Assembly (NCBI RefSeq): GCF_012290005.1
Contig: NZ_JAAXMS010000002.1
Span: forward strand, 124,001-188,000
Direction of reading: 5' to 3'
Origin: Crateriforma spongiae
GTDB taxonomy: Bacteria; Planctomycetota; Planctomycetia; Pirellulales; Pirellulaceae
DNA length: 64,000 nucleotides
Made by a program: the position numbers and the translations under genes. How positions within the stretch are numbered: the stretch's first letter is position 1; the number at the start of each line of letters is the position of its first letter. The notes below the pieces were generated by a model. The model made no database searches and was not told where the DNA came from. It saw only the letters and a program-made list of their open reading frames with translations. Shown here in pieces: positions 28,845-39,875 of this stretch.

Positions 28845-30920
28845 ATGCAACGCTTGATGCGTTATCGCGACTTGATTCTGCCGCTGGGCATCATCGCCTG
28901 TTTGGTGGTCATTCTGGTCCCGTTACCACCGATGTTGATGGACCTGCTGTTGGCGGGAAACATCACGATCGGCGTGATCGTGTTGCTGACGACCGTCTAC
29001 GTAGCGACACCGCTGGAATTCAGCATCTTTCCGTCGTTGCTTCTGGCGACCACCCTGGCTCGGCTGGTGCTGAACGTCGCCACGACGCGTTTGATCCTCA
29101 GCGGTGCCGAAAAGAACCAGATGAACGCCGCCGGCGGCGTGATCCAAAGCTTTGGCGAATTCGTGGCGGGCGACCGACTTGAAATCGGATTGATCATCTT
29201 TGTGATCATCGTCCTGATTCAGTTCATCGTGATCACCAAGGGGGCGACTCGGATCAGTGAAGTCGCTGCCCGATTCGCGTTGGACGGAATGCCGGGTCGG
29301 CAAATGGCCATCGATGCCGACATGAATGCCGGACTGATCGACGAAAAAGAAGCCCAACGTCGACGCCAAGAGATCAACGCACAGGCGGACTTTTATGGTG
29401 CAATGGATGGTGCCAGCAAATTCGTGCGGGGCGATGCGATCGCCGGCATCGTCATCACCTTGGTCAATGTCGTTGGCGGACTGTACATCGGCACGATGCG
29501 GGCGGACATGTCCTTTGGCCAAGCCGCGGAATTGTTCACCAAGTTGACGATCGGCGACGGGTTGGTCAGCCAAGTCCCGGCGCTGTTGATCTCCCTGGCT
29601 GCCGGCTTGCTGGTGACGCGAAGTGCCGCCAAGAGCAGTCTGCCGGAACAGTTCCTGCAACAACTGTTTGGCAATCCCAAAGCTTTGATGGTCGCTGGTG
29701 CGTTCTTGTGCCTGATGATCGTGACCAATTTGCCCGCCTTGCCCATGGCCACGCTTGGTTTCGGTTGCATCGGGTTGGCCGTCGTCATGAATCGGCACTC
29801 TCATCAAGCAGCCGAAGCGAAGCAGGCGGAAATGGAGGCGGAAAAGGCCACGCCGCCACCAGAGAAACGTCCCGAAGATTTCCTTGCCGTCGATCCGATG
29901 GAAGTCGCCATCGGGCTTGGATTGTTGCCATTGGCCGATCCGTCGCGTGGCGGTGATTTGATGCAACGCATCACCGGCATTCGCCACTCCATCGCCGGCG
30001 ATATCGGGGTCATTTTGCCCAAGGTGCGAGTCCGCGACGACATGACGTTGGGACAAATGGAATACCAGATTCGTATCGCCGGTAACTCCATGGCGACCGC
30101 GTCGTTGCTTCCCGACCATTTGCTAGCCATCGATAGCGGACAGACCACCGGTACCATCGAAGGCGAAGCGACTCGCGATCCCACGTTCGGCGAGCCCGCG
30201 GTTTGGATCGACCCGATGCGGCGGGAACAGGCGGCGATCTTTGGTTACACGTTGGTCGAACCCGGTGCAGTCCTGGCAACGCATCTGCAGGAAATCGCCA
30301 AGCGGCACGCCGACGAATTGTTGTCCCGCGATTCCACCAAGCATCTGATCGACGAATTGAAGGAAGTCGCTCCCGCCGTCGTGGATGAACTGATACCAGG
30401 GGTGATGAAGGTCAGTGAAGTCCAGCAGGTGTTGCAACAACTGCTGCGTGAAGACGTGCCGATTCGCCAACTCAGCCTGATCCTGGAAACCCTGGGGGAT
30501 TTCGCTGGCAAAACCAAAGATCCGACGCTGCTTTGTGAATACGTGCGCCACCGACTGGCACGGACCATCAGTTCCCGCTATCGCGATGCATCAGGCCGTT
30601 TGCACGTCGTCACCCTGGATCCGGAAATGGAAGATCGCATTGCGGCCGGCGTGGAACACAACGAACGAGGACTTTTTGTCCGGATGAGCCCTGAAGCCGT
30701 GGACCTCACTTGCAGCCGATTGCAAGAAGCGGTTAAGAGACTGATCGGTCTGGGCCACCACCCGGTCGTTTTGGTAAGTCCAAGAATCCGACCGGGGCTC
30801 CGGCAAATCACCGCGGTGACCATTCCACGGTTGCGAATCCTTTCCTTCAACGAAATCACCCAAGACACCCAAATCGAATCACACGGGGTCGTCAGCGACC
30901 AAGCTTCCGGCAAGGCCTGA
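28845..30920 (+). CDS. flhA: flagellar biosynthesis protein FlhA
   Basis: 691 residues from the ATG at 28845, with GAAGGAT upstream. FlhA is the major export-gate subunit of the flagellar type III apparatus. The N-terminal half has eight membrane helices. The FHIPEP family signature lies between helices (RFALDGMPGRQMAIDADMNA). The cytoplasmic C-terminal half (from about 340) includes the subdomains that dock chaperone-substrate complexes. It opens a flagellar gene run. flhB, usually nearby, is absent from the window. Confidence 0.97.
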   Translation: MQRLMRYRDLILPLGIIACLVVILVPLPPMLMDLLLAGNITIGVIVLLTTVYVATPLEFSIFPSLLLATTLARLVLNVATTRLILSGAEKNQMNAAGGVIQSFGEFVAGDRLEIGLIIFVIIVLIQFIVITKGATRISEVAARFALDGMPGRQMAIDADMNAGLIDEKEAQRRRQEINAQADFYGAMDGASKFVRGDAIAGIVITLVNVVGGLYIGTMRADMSFGQAAELFTKLTIGDGLVSQVPALLISLAAGLLVTRSAAKSSLPEQFLQQLFGNPKALMVAGAFLCLMIVTNLPALPMATLGFGCIGLAVVMNRHSHQAAEAKQAEMEAEKATPPPEKRPEDFLAVDPMEVAIGLGLLPLADPSRGGDLMQRITGIRHSIAGDIGVILPKVRVRDDMTLGQMEYQIRIAGNSMATASLLPDHLLAIDSGQTTGTIEGEATRDPTFGEPAVWIDPMRREQAAIFGYTLVEPGAVLATHLQEIAKRHADELLSRDSTKHLIDELKEVAPAVVDELIPGVMKVSEVQQVLQQLLREDVPIRQLSLILETLGDFAGKTKDPTLLCEYVRHRLARTISSRYRDASGRLHVVTLDPEMEDRIAAGVEHNERGLFVRMSPEAVDLTCSRLQEAVKRLIGLGHHPVVLVSPRIRPGLRQITAVTIPRLRILSFNEITQDTQIESHGVVSDQASGKA

Positions 30921-31018
30921 TCCCCCATATCAACAGTCCCTGAAACCGACGCCATCGTCTTCCGTTTGTCTTCGTCGACCGACGATTCAAAACGACAATC
31001 ACTTCCACGTTTGACACC

Positions 31019-32167
31019 ATGCACATTCGCACGTTCCGAGCCGCCAACCTGCAAGCCGCCCTGGCGGAAATTCGGCGACAGATGGGCCCGACCGCGTCGG
31101 TGCTGCACACTCGTCAGGTTCGTGACGGCTGGCTGGGCTGGTTGGGACGAACCCACGTCGAAGTCACCGCGGGCATGAGCGATGAATTGCCGGCAAACGA
31201 AATGCCGGTGTCAACGTCCGCGTCGCCCACCGATCCGATGGCACCGGAACCGACAGGAATTGACGCCCGTGACCCTTCGTCCGACGTGCAAATTCGCCTT
31301 CGCACCGACAGCAGCGATGATCTGCCCGCATCGTTGGAAGTCTATCGTTCCGAATTGCTTCAGTTGGGTGTACCGCATTCGATCGCTGCACGATGGATCA
31401 GTTCCACCGCCAGTTTTCAGGCAACGCTGGGTGACCATGCAAGCCCGCTGACCTGGGCCGAACCGCTACAACAAACCGTCGCCCGCAACATCAAAATCGC
31501 CGGCCCCATTCGCACACGTCCGGGGCACCGCCATGTGGTGGCTCTGGTCGGCCCCACCGGCGTCGGAAAAACGACAACGATCGCAAAGCTGGCCGCCGGC
31601 TTCCGAATCGAAGCCCGTCGTCAGGTCGGTTTGCTGACCATCGACACCTATCGCATTGCCGCAGTTCAACAACTCAAGGCATATTCGCAAATCATGGATT
31701 TGCCCATGGAGGTCGTCGAAGACCCCGGCGATATGCAAGCGGCTTTGGAACGGCTGGGCGACGTCGACTTGGTCTTGATCGACACCGCAGGCCGTAGCCC
31801 TCGCAGCGACGCGAGAATCGAACAACTGGTGTCCTATTTGGATGCCGCAAAGCCTGATGAGATTCACTTGGTGCTGAGTGCCACCAGCGGCTTGGATTCC
31901 ATTTTGACGACGCTGGACGGTTTTTCGCCGGCACGTCCCGACGCAATGATCTTGACCAAGATGGACGAAACACCGCACAGCGCAACGGTACTGGCCGCGC
32001 TCGAACAGTCGGTCGCAAGCGACCGCGGAAACGGGCGATCATTGCCGCTGAGTTACGTCACACATGGTCAGCAAGTACCCGACGACATCGGCATTGCCGA
32101 CGCGGATGCTTTGGCACAGCAAATGTTTCCCTCTGCGGTTTCACGACAGCATTTGGAAGCCGCCTGA
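31019..32167 (+). CDS. flhF: flagellar biosynthesis GTPase FlhF
   Basis: 382 residues. FlhF is an SRP-type GTPase that sets flagellar position and number. The N-terminal region (MHIRTFRAANLQAALAEIRR) is the family's opening motif, followed by a variable basic/polar domain. The NG domain has G1 GPTGVGKTTTIAKLAA, the DTYRIAAVQQL region, G3 DTAGRSPRSD and G4 TKMDE. It lies 98 bp after flhA. The usual regulator FlhG is not next to it; a 94-residue membrane protein occupies that slot. Confidence 0.95.
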   Translation: MHIRTFRAANLQAALAEIRRQMGPTASVLHTRQVRDGWLGWLGRTHVEVTAGMSDELPANEMPVSTSASPTDPMAPEPTGIDARDPSSDVQIRLRTDSSDDLPASLEVYRSELLQLGVPHSIAARWISSTASFQATLGDHASPLTWAEPLQQTVARNIKIAGPIRTRPGHRHVVALVGPTGVGKTTTIAKLAAGFRIEARRQVGLLTIDTYRIAAVQQLKAYSQIMDLPMEVVEDPGDMQAALERLGDVDLVLIDTAGRSPRSDARIEQLVSYLDAAKPDEIHLVLSATSGLDSILTTLDGFSPARPDAMILTKMDETPHSATVLAALEQSVASDRGNGRSLPLSYVTHGQQVPDDIGIADADALAQQMFPSAVSRQHLEAA

Positions 32168-32338
32168 GAAACGGATTGTTAAAGGTTTTTCGATCAATCC
32201 GATCAAGTCAAAGCCACCCGCCAACCGATACAGAAAAATGGAGCGGCCCGCGCAAGAGAAATTCAGCTTGAGTCTGATTTTCAAAATCTTGCCAGATCGT
32301 TCCGACAGGAATTTATTGTTTCGATTTGACCCGTTCAC

Positions 32339-32623
32339 GTGGATGGGCCGTTGATCAGGACTTACGCCGTCTCACTCGGTTCCCTCGCCATGGCGATGGT
32401 CATCATTCGTGGTGCAATCCACCGCGAATTGGTCAGCCAAGTGGTTTTGGAATCCGTGACCGTGCTGGTGGTGTTCGCGATCATCGGCGCTTTTGCCGGA
32501 TGGATCACGGATCACCTGATCTGTCACAACGTCGAACAGATGTTTCGCCACCGAGTGGACTGGTATCGCCAGAGCATCGCGGAAATCGAAACGTCGACAA
32601 CGAAATCCAATAATACAGACTAA
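32339..32623 (+). CDS. small membrane protein in the flagellar cluster
   Basis: Up to 94 residues, started here at a GTG; a TTG at 32351 and an in-frame ATG at 32390 are alternatives, and none has a good ribosome site. It has two membrane helices (AVSLGSLAMAMVIIRGAI and VTVLVVFAIIGAFAGWI), then a His/Cys-containing loop (DHLICHNVEQMF) and an acidic Thr/Ser-rich tail. It sits between flhF and the sigma-factor gene in the same direction, so a flagellar role is inferred from position only. Confidence 0.65.
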   Translation: MDGPLIRTYAVSLGSLAMAMVIIRGAIHRELVSQVVLESVTVLVVFAIIGAFAGWITDHLICHNVEQMFRHRVDWYRQSIAEIETSTTKSNNTD

Positions 32624-32685
32624 ACGTGGCCAAACGCGTCGCCGGCAGGATGCCGCGACGGCCAAATGATTTCACGGAGGATTGA

Positions 32686-33483
32686 ATGGCAGCGACAGTC
32701 ACAGCCGATGACGAGATCCTACAAGTATGGGCCACGTTGAAGGAGACGTCGAAAGACGCTCCCAACTACGAACCGCTTCGCAACAAGCTGGTCGAACGGT
32801 ACATGCCGCTGGTCAAATACAACGGCGAACGTATCTGGCAACGCTTGCCCGATGGCGTCGATCTGGACGACTTGATCAGCGCGGGCATCTTCGGGTTGAT
32901 GGACGCCATCGACGCGTACGACCTGGACCGCGGTGTCAAATTCGAAACCTATTGCGTGCCGCGGATCCGTGGCGCCATGTTGGACGAACTGCGAACGATG
33001 GACTGGGTCCCGCGTTTGGTTCGCAGCAAAGCCAGCAAGCTGGGCGTCGCTCGCAAGACCCTGGAAACCAAGTTGGGGCGTGCCCCGACCGTCCAGGAAC
33101 TTGCCGAGCACATGGAATTGGACGTCAAAGAAGTCGAAAAGATGCAGTCCGATGCCAACGCGGTCGGCGTCGTTTCGCTGAACAAGAAGTGGTACGAAAC
33201 GGACAGTTACAAAGACGTTCGTGAAATCGACATCCTGGAAGACAAGAAGGGTGAAGACCCGACGCGTCGTGTCCAGAAGAACGATCTGATGCGTCTGGTG
33301 ACCAAAGGCCTGAATCGAAACGAACGCCTGATCATCATTCTGTACTACTACGAAGAATTGACGATGAAGGAAATCGGCGCGACTTTGGATCTTTCCGAGT
33401 CACGCGTCAGCCAAATGCACACCTCCATCGTCAACCGGTTGCAAACGCAACTGGGTGTCCGCAAGACTGAATTCGCCGCCTAG
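32686..33483 (+). CDS. RNA polymerase sigma factor, FliA/WhiG family
   Basis: 265 residues with a good ribosome site (GGAGG six bases before the ATG). Region 2 is clear (MPLVKYNGERIWQRLP, DLDDLISAGIFGLMDAID, KFETYCVPRIRGAMLDEL). Region 3 starts at KLGRAPTVQELAEHM and region 4 is LTMKEIGATLDLSESRVSQ with its helix-turn-helix. This class reads flagellar and related promoters. Being last in the flagellar run and followed by a strong terminator, it probably controls late flagellar genes; no FlgM-like anti-sigma gene is adjacent. Confidence 0.95.
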   Translation: MAATVTADDEILQVWATLKETSKDAPNYEPLRNKLVERYMPLVKYNGERIWQRLPDGVDLDDLISAGIFGLMDAIDAYDLDRGVKFETYCVPRIRGAMLDELRTMDWVPRLVRSKASKLGVARKTLETKLGRAPTVQELAEHMELDVKEVEKMQSDANAVGVVSLNKKWYETDSYKDVREIDILEDKKGEDPTRRVQKNDLMRLVTKGLNRNERLIIILYYYEELTMKEIGATLDLSESRVSQMHTSIVNRLQTQLGVRKTEFAA

Positions 33484-33511
33484 ATCATCGACCAACGCTC
33501 TAGCTCGAACA

Positions 33512-33541
33512 GCCGCCGGTGTTTTCACCGGCGGCTTTTTT
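33512..33541 (+). terminator. intrinsic terminator after the sigma-factor gene
   Basis: A perfect 10-bp stem, GCCGCCGGTG (33512-33521) with CACCGGCGGC (33526-33535), has a TTTT loop and is followed by six T residues. It lies 28 bases after the stop codon and closes the flhA to sigma-factor run. Confidence 0.93.
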
Positions 33542-33770
33542 CGTGAGTCGACCATTGTTTCGATGCCTCGAAATACAACCGCGTTTTCCAGCGTCTGCGG
33601 AAAAGATTTCCGTGGGGGGTAAACCGCGATCCAATCGATAGCGACTGGTGCGTGCGACATACTCCAAAACAGCGAACCGTGGGCCGTTGCGATAAAATGT
33701 TGGCTTCCCAGTTAGTGGGGCCATTTCGATTGGGCCCGACACCAAGTCCTTTTCGCACGACCGCTGACTT

Positions 33771-35255
33771 ATGATCCTGGCACTCGACCAAGGCACCACC
33801 AGCAGCCGCGCCCTGCTGATCCATCACGACGGATCCGTCGTTGGAATGAAACAGCAAGAGTTCACCCAACATTATCCCAAGCCGGGCTGGGTCGAACATG
33901 ACGCGTTGCAAATCTGGCAAACCCAACGCGACGTCGCACAACAATTGCTTCAGGAACAGCAGGTTCCAGCGGACGCTGTGTCGGGAATCGGCATCACCAA
34001 CCAGCGTGAAACGACCATCATCTGGAATCGCGACACCGGCCAGCCCCTAGCGCCGGCAATCGTGTGGCAGGATCGCCGCACCGCCGAGCAATGCGAACGC
34101 TTGGTCGAGGCAGGGCACAGCGAACAAGTACGAAACAAGACGGGATTGGTGATTGATCCCTATTTTTGTGCCACCAAGTTACGGTGGCTGCTGGACCACA
34201 CTCCCGACGCTCGGCGACTGGCCGATTCCGGAAAGGTCGCGTTCGGGACCGTCGACAGTTGGCTGATCTGGAACCTGACCGGCGGGCAACGACACATCAC
34301 CGACGTCACCAACGCGTCGCGAACCATGTTATGGAATCTGTCGGATCAGCGGTGGGACGACGAACTGCTGAAGCTATTCGATATCCCGGCCAGCGTTTTA
34401 CCCGACGTCGTTTTGTCGTCTGCGATCCATGGTGAAACGATCGCTGACCTGTTCGGTTCCCCGATTCGAATCGCTGGAATCGCGGGCGATCAACAAGCCG
34501 CTTTGATGGGACAAAATTGTTCGCGACACGGCATGGCAAAAAACACGTATGGGACCGGTTGCTTCATGCTGATGAACATCGGCAATCATCCGATGCTTTC
34601 CGAATCCAAGCTGTTGACCACGGCGGCATGTCGCTTGGACGAATCATCCTCCTATGCGCTGGAAGGCAGCATCTTTGTTGCCGGTGCAGCGGTGCAGTGG
34701 CTTCGCGACGGATTGGGCATCATCGAACAATCGTCCGATGTCGAAGCCTTGGCTGCTCAGGTCGACGACACCGATGATGTCTATTTGGTTCCGGCACTGG
34801 CCGGACTAGGGGCACCCCACTGGGATGCACACGCACGCGGCACTTTGATTGGAATCACTCGTGGTACAACCCGTGCCCATTTGGCTCGCGCGACCTTGGA
34901 AGGCATTGCGTTTCAAGTTGCCGACGTTTTGGATGCAATGAAGAAAGATTCCGGCATCGACCCGACCGAGTTGCGTGTCGATGGCGGCGCGGCCGCAAAC
35001 AATCTGTTGATGCAGTTTCAAGCGGACATCTTGGGCGTTCCAGTTGTTCGCCCCAAGTCGGTGGAAACAACCGCGATGGGCGCCGCCTACCTTGCGGGCC
35101 TCGCAACCGGATTTTGGAAAGACACCGCCGAAATCGAAACCATCTGGACCGTCGACCAAACGTTTCACCCGACGATGTCGTCCGATGAGGTCATTCACCG
35201 TCGCGGGCGTTGGCGCGACGCCGTTTCCAGATCTCGCCATTGGGATAAAGCTTGA
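33771..35255 (+). CDS. glpK: glycerol kinase
   Basis: 494 residues, the normal GlpK length. It phosphorylates glycerol to sn-glycerol 3-phosphate using ATP. The N-terminus [14 protein letters not shown] is the ATP-binding start of FGGY kinases. [16 protein letters not shown] and the C-terminal block [13 protein letters not shown] fit glycerol kinase rather than other sugar kinases. It overlaps glpD by one base (TGATG), so the two steps of glycerol catabolism are coupled. No glycerol facilitator gene is adjacent. Confidence 0.97.
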   Translation: MILALDQGTTSSRALLIHHDGSVVGMKQQEFTQHYPKPGWVEHDALQIWQTQRDVAQQLLQEQQVPADAVSGIGITNQRETTIIWNRDTGQPLAPAIVWQDRRTAEQCERLVEAGHSEQVRNKTGLVIDPYFCATKLRWLLDHTPDARRLADSGKVAFGTVDSWLIWNLTGGQRHITDVTNASRTMLWNLSDQRWDDELLKLFDIPASVLPDVVLSSAIHGETIADLFGSPIRIAGIAGDQQAALMGQNCSRHGMAKNTYGTGCFMLMNIGNHPMLSESKLLTTAACRLDESSSYALEGSIFVAGAAVQWLRDGLGIIEQSSDVEALAAQVDDTDDVYLVPALAGLGAPHWDAHARGTLIGITRGTTRAHLARATLEGIAFQVADVLDAMKKDSGIDPTELRVDGGAAANNLLMQFQADILGVPVVRPKSVETTAMGAAYLAGLATGFWKDTAEIETIWTVDQTFHPTMSSDEVIHRRGRWRDAVSRSRHWDKA

Positions 35256-36802
35256 TGTCCATGAATAGCGTGCCCAAACCATTGGACCGACACGCATCGG
35301 TTGAACGAATCCAAACTCGTTCTGCCCCCTGGGACTTGGTGGTCATTGGAGGCGGGGCAACGGGTGTCGGCATCGCGTTGGATGCGGCAACGCGAGGCCT
35401 GGATGTCGTGTTGGTGGAACGCGACGACTTTGGCAAAGGCACCTCCAGCCGAAGTACTAAACTGGTTCACGGTGGCGTTCGTTATCTCCAGCAGGGCAAC
35501 CTAACCCTGGTCCGCGATGCACTTCGTGAACGATCGTTGTTGCGAAAGAACGCACCGCACACGGTTCATCCGCTGTCGTTCATCATTCCCTGTGATTCAA
35601 AACTTGCCCGATGGTATTACTGGACCGGGCTGAAGCTGTATGACGTGCTGGCGACCGGCAGAGGTTTCGCGGGCTCAAAAATGCTTGACGCCAAATCCGT
35701 CGGCGAACACTTACCGACGTTGGCCAATCACGGAACCGGCGGCGGCGTCCAATACCAAGATGGCCAGTTTGATGACACGCAGTTGTTGACGGACATGGCG
35801 CTGACCGCAGCACAGCACAACGCATGCTTGCTGAACTATGCGAACGCGTTCGACTTTGAAAAGTCGACTTCGGGCTCGATCGTTGGCGTTCACGTGACCG
35901 ATAAGGAATCGAATCAATCGTTGGAAATTCGGGGCAGGGCAGTGGTCAATGCGACCGGCCCCTTCTGCGACCAGTTGCGAGCGGTCGATGCGCCGGACAG
36001 TTCGCCCCTGGTCGCCGCCAGCCAAGGCGTCCACATTGTCTTGCCCAAAGATTTCCTGCCGGGATCATCGGCACTGATGGTTCCAAAGACCAGCGACGGA
36101 CGCGTGCTGTTCATGATCCCCTGGTACGATCATGTTCTGGTCGGAACCACCGACACCGCGATTGATGAAGCGATCGTCGAACCGTCGGCACAAGATCAAG
36201 AAATCGAATTTATTCTGGAGACCGCATCGGATTATCTGAACCGCCGGCCAGGATACCAAGACATCCTGAGCGTCTTCACTGGAATTCGACCGTTGGTGCA
36301 AGACGATCCGAGCGCAAGGACGGCATCGCTTTCAAGAGACCACAAAATTCAGGTGTCCAACTCCGGCTTGATCACCATCACTGGCGGCAAATGGACGACC
36401 GTTCGAAAAATGGCGGAAGACGTGGTGGACCGAGCGATCAAAACGGCAGATCTGCCATCACAACCGTGTCGCACCACCGACACTGCCATCATCGATGGCA
36501 ATGCCATCGAACCGGACGGTGCCGACCCGACGCCTCTACATCAGAACTTCGCCTACACCGTTGCCGACGTCCAACGAGCAGTACGCTATCAAATGGCCCG
36601 AACGGTGGAAGACGTCCTGGCACGCCGCACCCGGTGTCTATTCCTGAACACATCAGCGACGATGGAAATCGCCGAAACGGTGGCGGACGTAATGGCAATC
36701 GAGCTGCAAAAAGATGGCGATTGGAAGCAAAAGCAACTAAGTGAGTTTCGCGAAACGGCATCGCATTTCTTTCCGCCATCTCCAACGATGCAACCTCGCT
36801 AG
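35255..36802 (+). CDS. glpD: aerobic glycerol-3-phosphate dehydrogenase
   Basis: 515 residues from the ATG at 35255, which shares a base with the glpK stop; a second in-frame ATG is at 35261. GlpD oxidises glycerol 3-phosphate to dihydroxyacetone phosphate with FAD and passes electrons to quinone at the inner membrane. The FAD-binding motif is VVIGGGATGVGIALD near the N-terminus. TSSRSTKLVHGGVRYL and TGIRPLVQDD are family blocks, and the C-terminal helical DAO_C domain follows. Confidence 0.96.
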   Translation: MSMNSVPKPLDRHASVERIQTRSAPWDLVVIGGGATGVGIALDAATRGLDVVLVERDDFGKGTSSRSTKLVHGGVRYLQQGNLTLVRDALRERSLLRKNAPHTVHPLSFIIPCDSKLARWYYWTGLKLYDVLATGRGFAGSKMLDAKSVGEHLPTLANHGTGGGVQYQDGQFDDTQLLTDMALTAAQHNACLLNYANAFDFEKSTSGSIVGVHVTDKESNQSLEIRGRAVVNATGPFCDQLRAVDAPDSSPLVAASQGVHIVLPKDFLPGSSALMVPKTSDGRVLFMIPWYDHVLVGTTDTAIDEAIVEPSAQDQEIEFILETASDYLNRRPGYQDILSVFTGIRPLVQDDPSARTASLSRDHKIQVSNSGLITITGGKWTTVRKMAEDVVDRAIKTADLPSQPCRTTDTAIIDGNAIEPDGADPTPLHQNFAYTVADVQRAVRYQMARTVEDVLARRTRCLFLNTSATMEIAETVADVMAIELQKDGDWKQKQLSEFRETASHFFPPSPTMQPR

Positions 36803-36861
36803 CCCCATTGAACGACGCTAAAACCGACAGCATTTAAAGTTGCGATTCTTAGCCGGCCTGG

Positions 36862-38385
36862 TCAAAGAGCCGCTGGTTCAAAGGGACTGGCCGGCGGATG
36901 CGAAATGGCGCGATCCCCAAATAGTTTCCGAAGCCTTTCAATGCTGCGTCGGACCGATTCGTTTGGTTGTTCTGCCAAGTTATGAAATTCCATCGGATCG
37001 CTATGGTGGTCATACAGTTCAACACCTGAATCTCCGCCATTCCATTCCGTATAGCGATAACGTCTGGTTCGAACGGAGCGTCCCATGACTGGTGTTGCCA
37101 AGCGTTGATCTGCTGGGCGTAATACTTGCGTCACCGCACTGCCGTTCCAATCCTCGTTCAGCGGTTGATCCAATAGCGGCACCAACGAACGGCCATGAAG
37201 CTGTCCTGCCAGGTCACCCAATGGCACACCAGCCATTTGCAGGCATGTCGGAAAGATATCAACAAATTCAACGATACGATCACAACTGACGCCGTTTCCT
37301 TTGGCCTTGGGCGAATACATGACCAGCGGTGTTCGTGCCCCTTGTTCAAAGAGCGTTCGTTTTTGCCAAACGCCGTTGTGTTCTCCCAGATGGTATCCGT
37401 GATCGGACCAAAACACGATCACAAGATCATCCCACAAGTCGGCAGCGTCCACTGCGTCCAAAATCCTTCCCACCTGCGCGTCAACAAATGAAACGGTCGC
37501 GTAATAGGCTTGGATGGCTTTCCGCAGCGTCAATGAATCCAAACCATAGTTTGGAACGGGGCAATTGTGGGCAAACGCCGGGGTGGGGATATCGTCCCGA
37601 TCATTTTCGGGTGCCCAAGGAAGCCGAATGGTTTCCAACGGATAGAGATCAAAGTACTTTTTGGGTGCAATGTAAGGTGTGTGTGGTCGAAAAAAACCTG
37701 CCGCAATGAACTGGGGTCGTTTAGGCACGTCTTCCAGCCACTGAATCGCTTGGGTTGCCACCATCCCATCGGTCTGTTCTTCGTCGGTTCCATCGGCGGC
37801 CAGCCATGACAACGAAGCACTGATTTTCCGATGCGGTTCGGCGTTGAAGACAAGATGTTCCTCACGCTTGTCTCGTCCTTTTGGATTGACCACCTGATCC
37901 CAAGACACAGGATCATCAAATCCATCGGTTCCGATGGCAGCGGGAACCGCATAGTGGAAGATCTTCCCAACTCTCCGCGCTTGATACCCCGCCATCTGGA
38001 AAGCTTGGGGCAGGGTCACGGCACCGGGTAATTCTTCGCGGAAATGACGCGCCAAGTCGTACACTTTGATGGCGTCAGGCCGCAGCCCGGTCATCACTGA
38101 AGCACGCGATGGATTGCAAAGGGGCAACTGGTTGTAAGCACGATCAAACTTTACCCCGCGAGAGGCCAATCGATCGATATTCGGCGTCACCGCAATCGGA
38201 TCACCGTAGCACCGGATTGCGGCACCCAAGTCGTCGACCGCAATCATCAGAACCGATTTGGGCGTTTCCGCCCCCACTGTGGTCGCACAAATCCACAGCA
38301 GCGTTCCAAGTAAGATGGCGAGCGGAAACCTCGCGACACTGCACAGCGATCCGCGTCGGCCAAAGCACAACGAAGGCCGATCCAT
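36862..38385 (-). CDS. sulfatase, iduronate-2-sulfatase-like
   Basis: About 507 residues from the ATG at 38385; the frame reaches an ATG at 38451 that would overlap the next sulfatase by 37 bases. A signal peptide lies in [20 protein letters not shown]. The active-site Cys, converted to formylglycine, is C90 in [12 protein letters not shown], and metal ligands appear in IAVDDLG and [13 protein letters not shown]-like context ([16 protein letters not shown]) is typical of iduronate-2-sulfatase relatives. It is last in a row of three sulfatases. It converges on glpD. Confidence 0.9.
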   Translation of the reverse strand: MDRPSLCFGRRGSLCSVARFPLAILLGTLLWICATTVGAETPKSVLMIAVDDLGAAIRCYGDPIAVTPNIDRLASRGVKFDRAYNQLPLCNPSRASVMTGLRPDAIKVYDLARHFREELPGAVTLPQAFQMAGYQARRVGKIFHYAVPAAIGTDGFDDPVSWDQVVNPKGRDKREEHLVFNAEPHRKISASLSWLAADGTDEEQTDGMVATQAIQWLEDVPKRPQFIAAGFFRPHTPYIAPKKYFDLYPLETIRLPWAPENDRDDIPTPAFAHNCPVPNYGLDSLTLRKAIQAYYATVSFVDAQVGRILDAVDAADLWDDLVIVFWSDHGYHLGEHNGVWQKRTLFEQGARTPLVMYSPKAKGNGVSCDRIVEFVDIFPTCLQMAGVPLGDLAGQLHGRSLVPLLDQPLNEDWNGSAVTQVLRPADQRLATPVMGRSVRTRRYRYTEWNGGDSGVELYDHHSDPMEFHNLAEQPNESVRRSIERLRKLFGDRAISHPPASPFEPAAL

Positions 38386-38414
38386 TTTCACAGACGGCGA
38401 GAACCAATCCTTCG

Positions 38415-39830
38415 TCAATCGGCGATATCGGGAAACGAGCGTGGATGCCATTGATTGGGATTCTCCAAGGGCCGCGGATCAGCATGAACGGTGCGTTGAT
38501 CCCCCTGTTGTAGCATCCAATCGTTCAGTCTGTGTTTGAAATCACCGATGGTTGCTTCATGGTTTGGATCGTTCGCCAAGTTCTGCTGTTCCCAGGGATC
38601 CGATTCCAAATCGTAGAACTCCCACTGCGGCCGCTTGTAGTATCTATTGATGATGGCGGTTGCACGTTCGTCAGACAAAAACCGATCCGACCACTCGTTC
38701 CAGTAGGCACCTGCACCGGGCTTGCGTAGCAGATCCGAGTGATTGGTATGCGCCCATTCTGGATGCAGGTTGTGTATCAGCTTCCAACGACGCGAACGCA
38801 CCGAGCGGATTGGATAGACATTCATCCGACCATCACCCGTGTGCGTGGTAAAAATCCAATCTCTATGCTGATCCGCTCTTCCCAAGGCGACATCAGAAAA
38901 CGAGCGACCGTCCAAATCATCCGGAAGACGGCCACCAACCAGGTCGATCAGAGTCGGCAGCAGATCAACCCAACTGACCATGGCACCGGTCGTCTTCCCG
39001 CTTGGAATGTGATCTGGCCAAGCCATGATCAAGGGCACACGGGTCCCATAATCATACAAGTTCCATTTCCCAAACGGCCATTGAGATCCATGATCACTGG
39101 AATGCACAAAGCAAACATTTGATCCCAAATGCTGCGCGACGTCCGAACGCAGTTCGCCCAGGTACTGATCCAGTTCTTTGATCTCTTGGTAATATTCCGC
39201 GCGGTGCTGGCGGGTCGCCGGCGTATCCAAATGATGCGGTGGAAATTCAATATCACCCATGTCGAAGGTCGTCTTGCTGGTCCAAGGAACATGAGGATTG
39301 CTCGTCCCCACGAACAGACACAGCGGTTGCGACGAGTCATATGTCCGCAAAAACTTCCGGACGTTGGGCTTCAACTGTTGAAGGGAAGATTGCAATCGAA
39401 CGTCATCGAAACCGTACCGTTTCACCTGCTTGCCGTGTGCAACCTTTCCAAACGCAGCAACACAATATCCTGCATCTTTCAAATTCCCGATCAGCGACGC
39501 AATATCGGGACGCGGCTGTGTATGGTTCGCCTCCGCGCCGTTGCGAGCAGGCATCAGCCCGGTCAGCAAGGCGGCGCGACTTGGCGCACAGGCGGGTGAA
39601 GCCACAAATGCGTGAGTGAACACGAGACCTTCGTCAGCCAAACGCTCCATCTGTGGCGTCGGTATATTTGAATTCCCATAAAGGCTGGAATCCACCTGCG
39701 AATGGTCATCTGAAAGGTAGACGACCAAATGTGGCAATTGCGTCCCACTACCATCAGCCGTAGACACCCCAATCGCGGTGAATGCAGCCATCCATATCAT
39801 GGTCAATCGCATCAACGAAACCTTCGGCAA
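38415..39830 (-). CDS. sulfatase, heparan N-sulfatase-like
   Basis: 471 residues with an N-terminal signal sequence. The formylglycine motif is C81 in [12 protein letters not shown]. Metal-binding motifs are YLSDDHSQ near the N-terminus and [14 protein letters not shown] further on; the latter with [15 protein letters not shown] is characteristic of sulfamidase-type sulfatases. It probably acts in the periplasm on sulfated polysaccharides. It is the middle gene of three, 29 bp upstream of the next and 45 bp downstream of the first. Confidence 0.9.
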   Translation of the reverse strand: MPKVSLMRLTMIWMAAFTAIGVSTADGSGTQLPHLVVYLSDDHSQVDSSLYGNSNIPTPQMERLADEGLVFTHAFVASPACAPSRAALLTGLMPARNGAEANHTQPRPDIASLIGNLKDAGYCVAAFGKVAHGKQVKRYGFDDVRLQSSLQQLKPNVRKFLRTYDSSQPLCLFVGTSNPHVPWTSKTTFDMGDIEFPPHHLDTPATRQHRAEYYQEIKELDQYLGELRSDVAQHLGSNVCFVHSSDHGSQWPFGKWNLYDYGTRVPLIMAWPDHIPSGKTTGAMVSWVDLLPTLIDLVGGRLPDDLDGRSFSDVALGRADQHRDWIFTTHTGDGRMNVYPIRSVRSRRWKLIHNLHPEWAHTNHSDLLRKPGAGAYWNEWSDRFLSDERATAIINRYYKRPQWEFYDLESDPWEQQNLANDPNHEATIGDFKHRLNDWMLQQGDQRTVHADPRPLENPNQWHPRSFPDIAD

Positions 39831-39875
39831 GATAAAACAGTTCTTCGGATTCGAAACCTGACATCGATCGCCTGA

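Noticed and set aside
28923-30119. 398-codon frame antisense to flhA
   Set aside because: His/Gln-rich composition without motifs, wholly within flhA.
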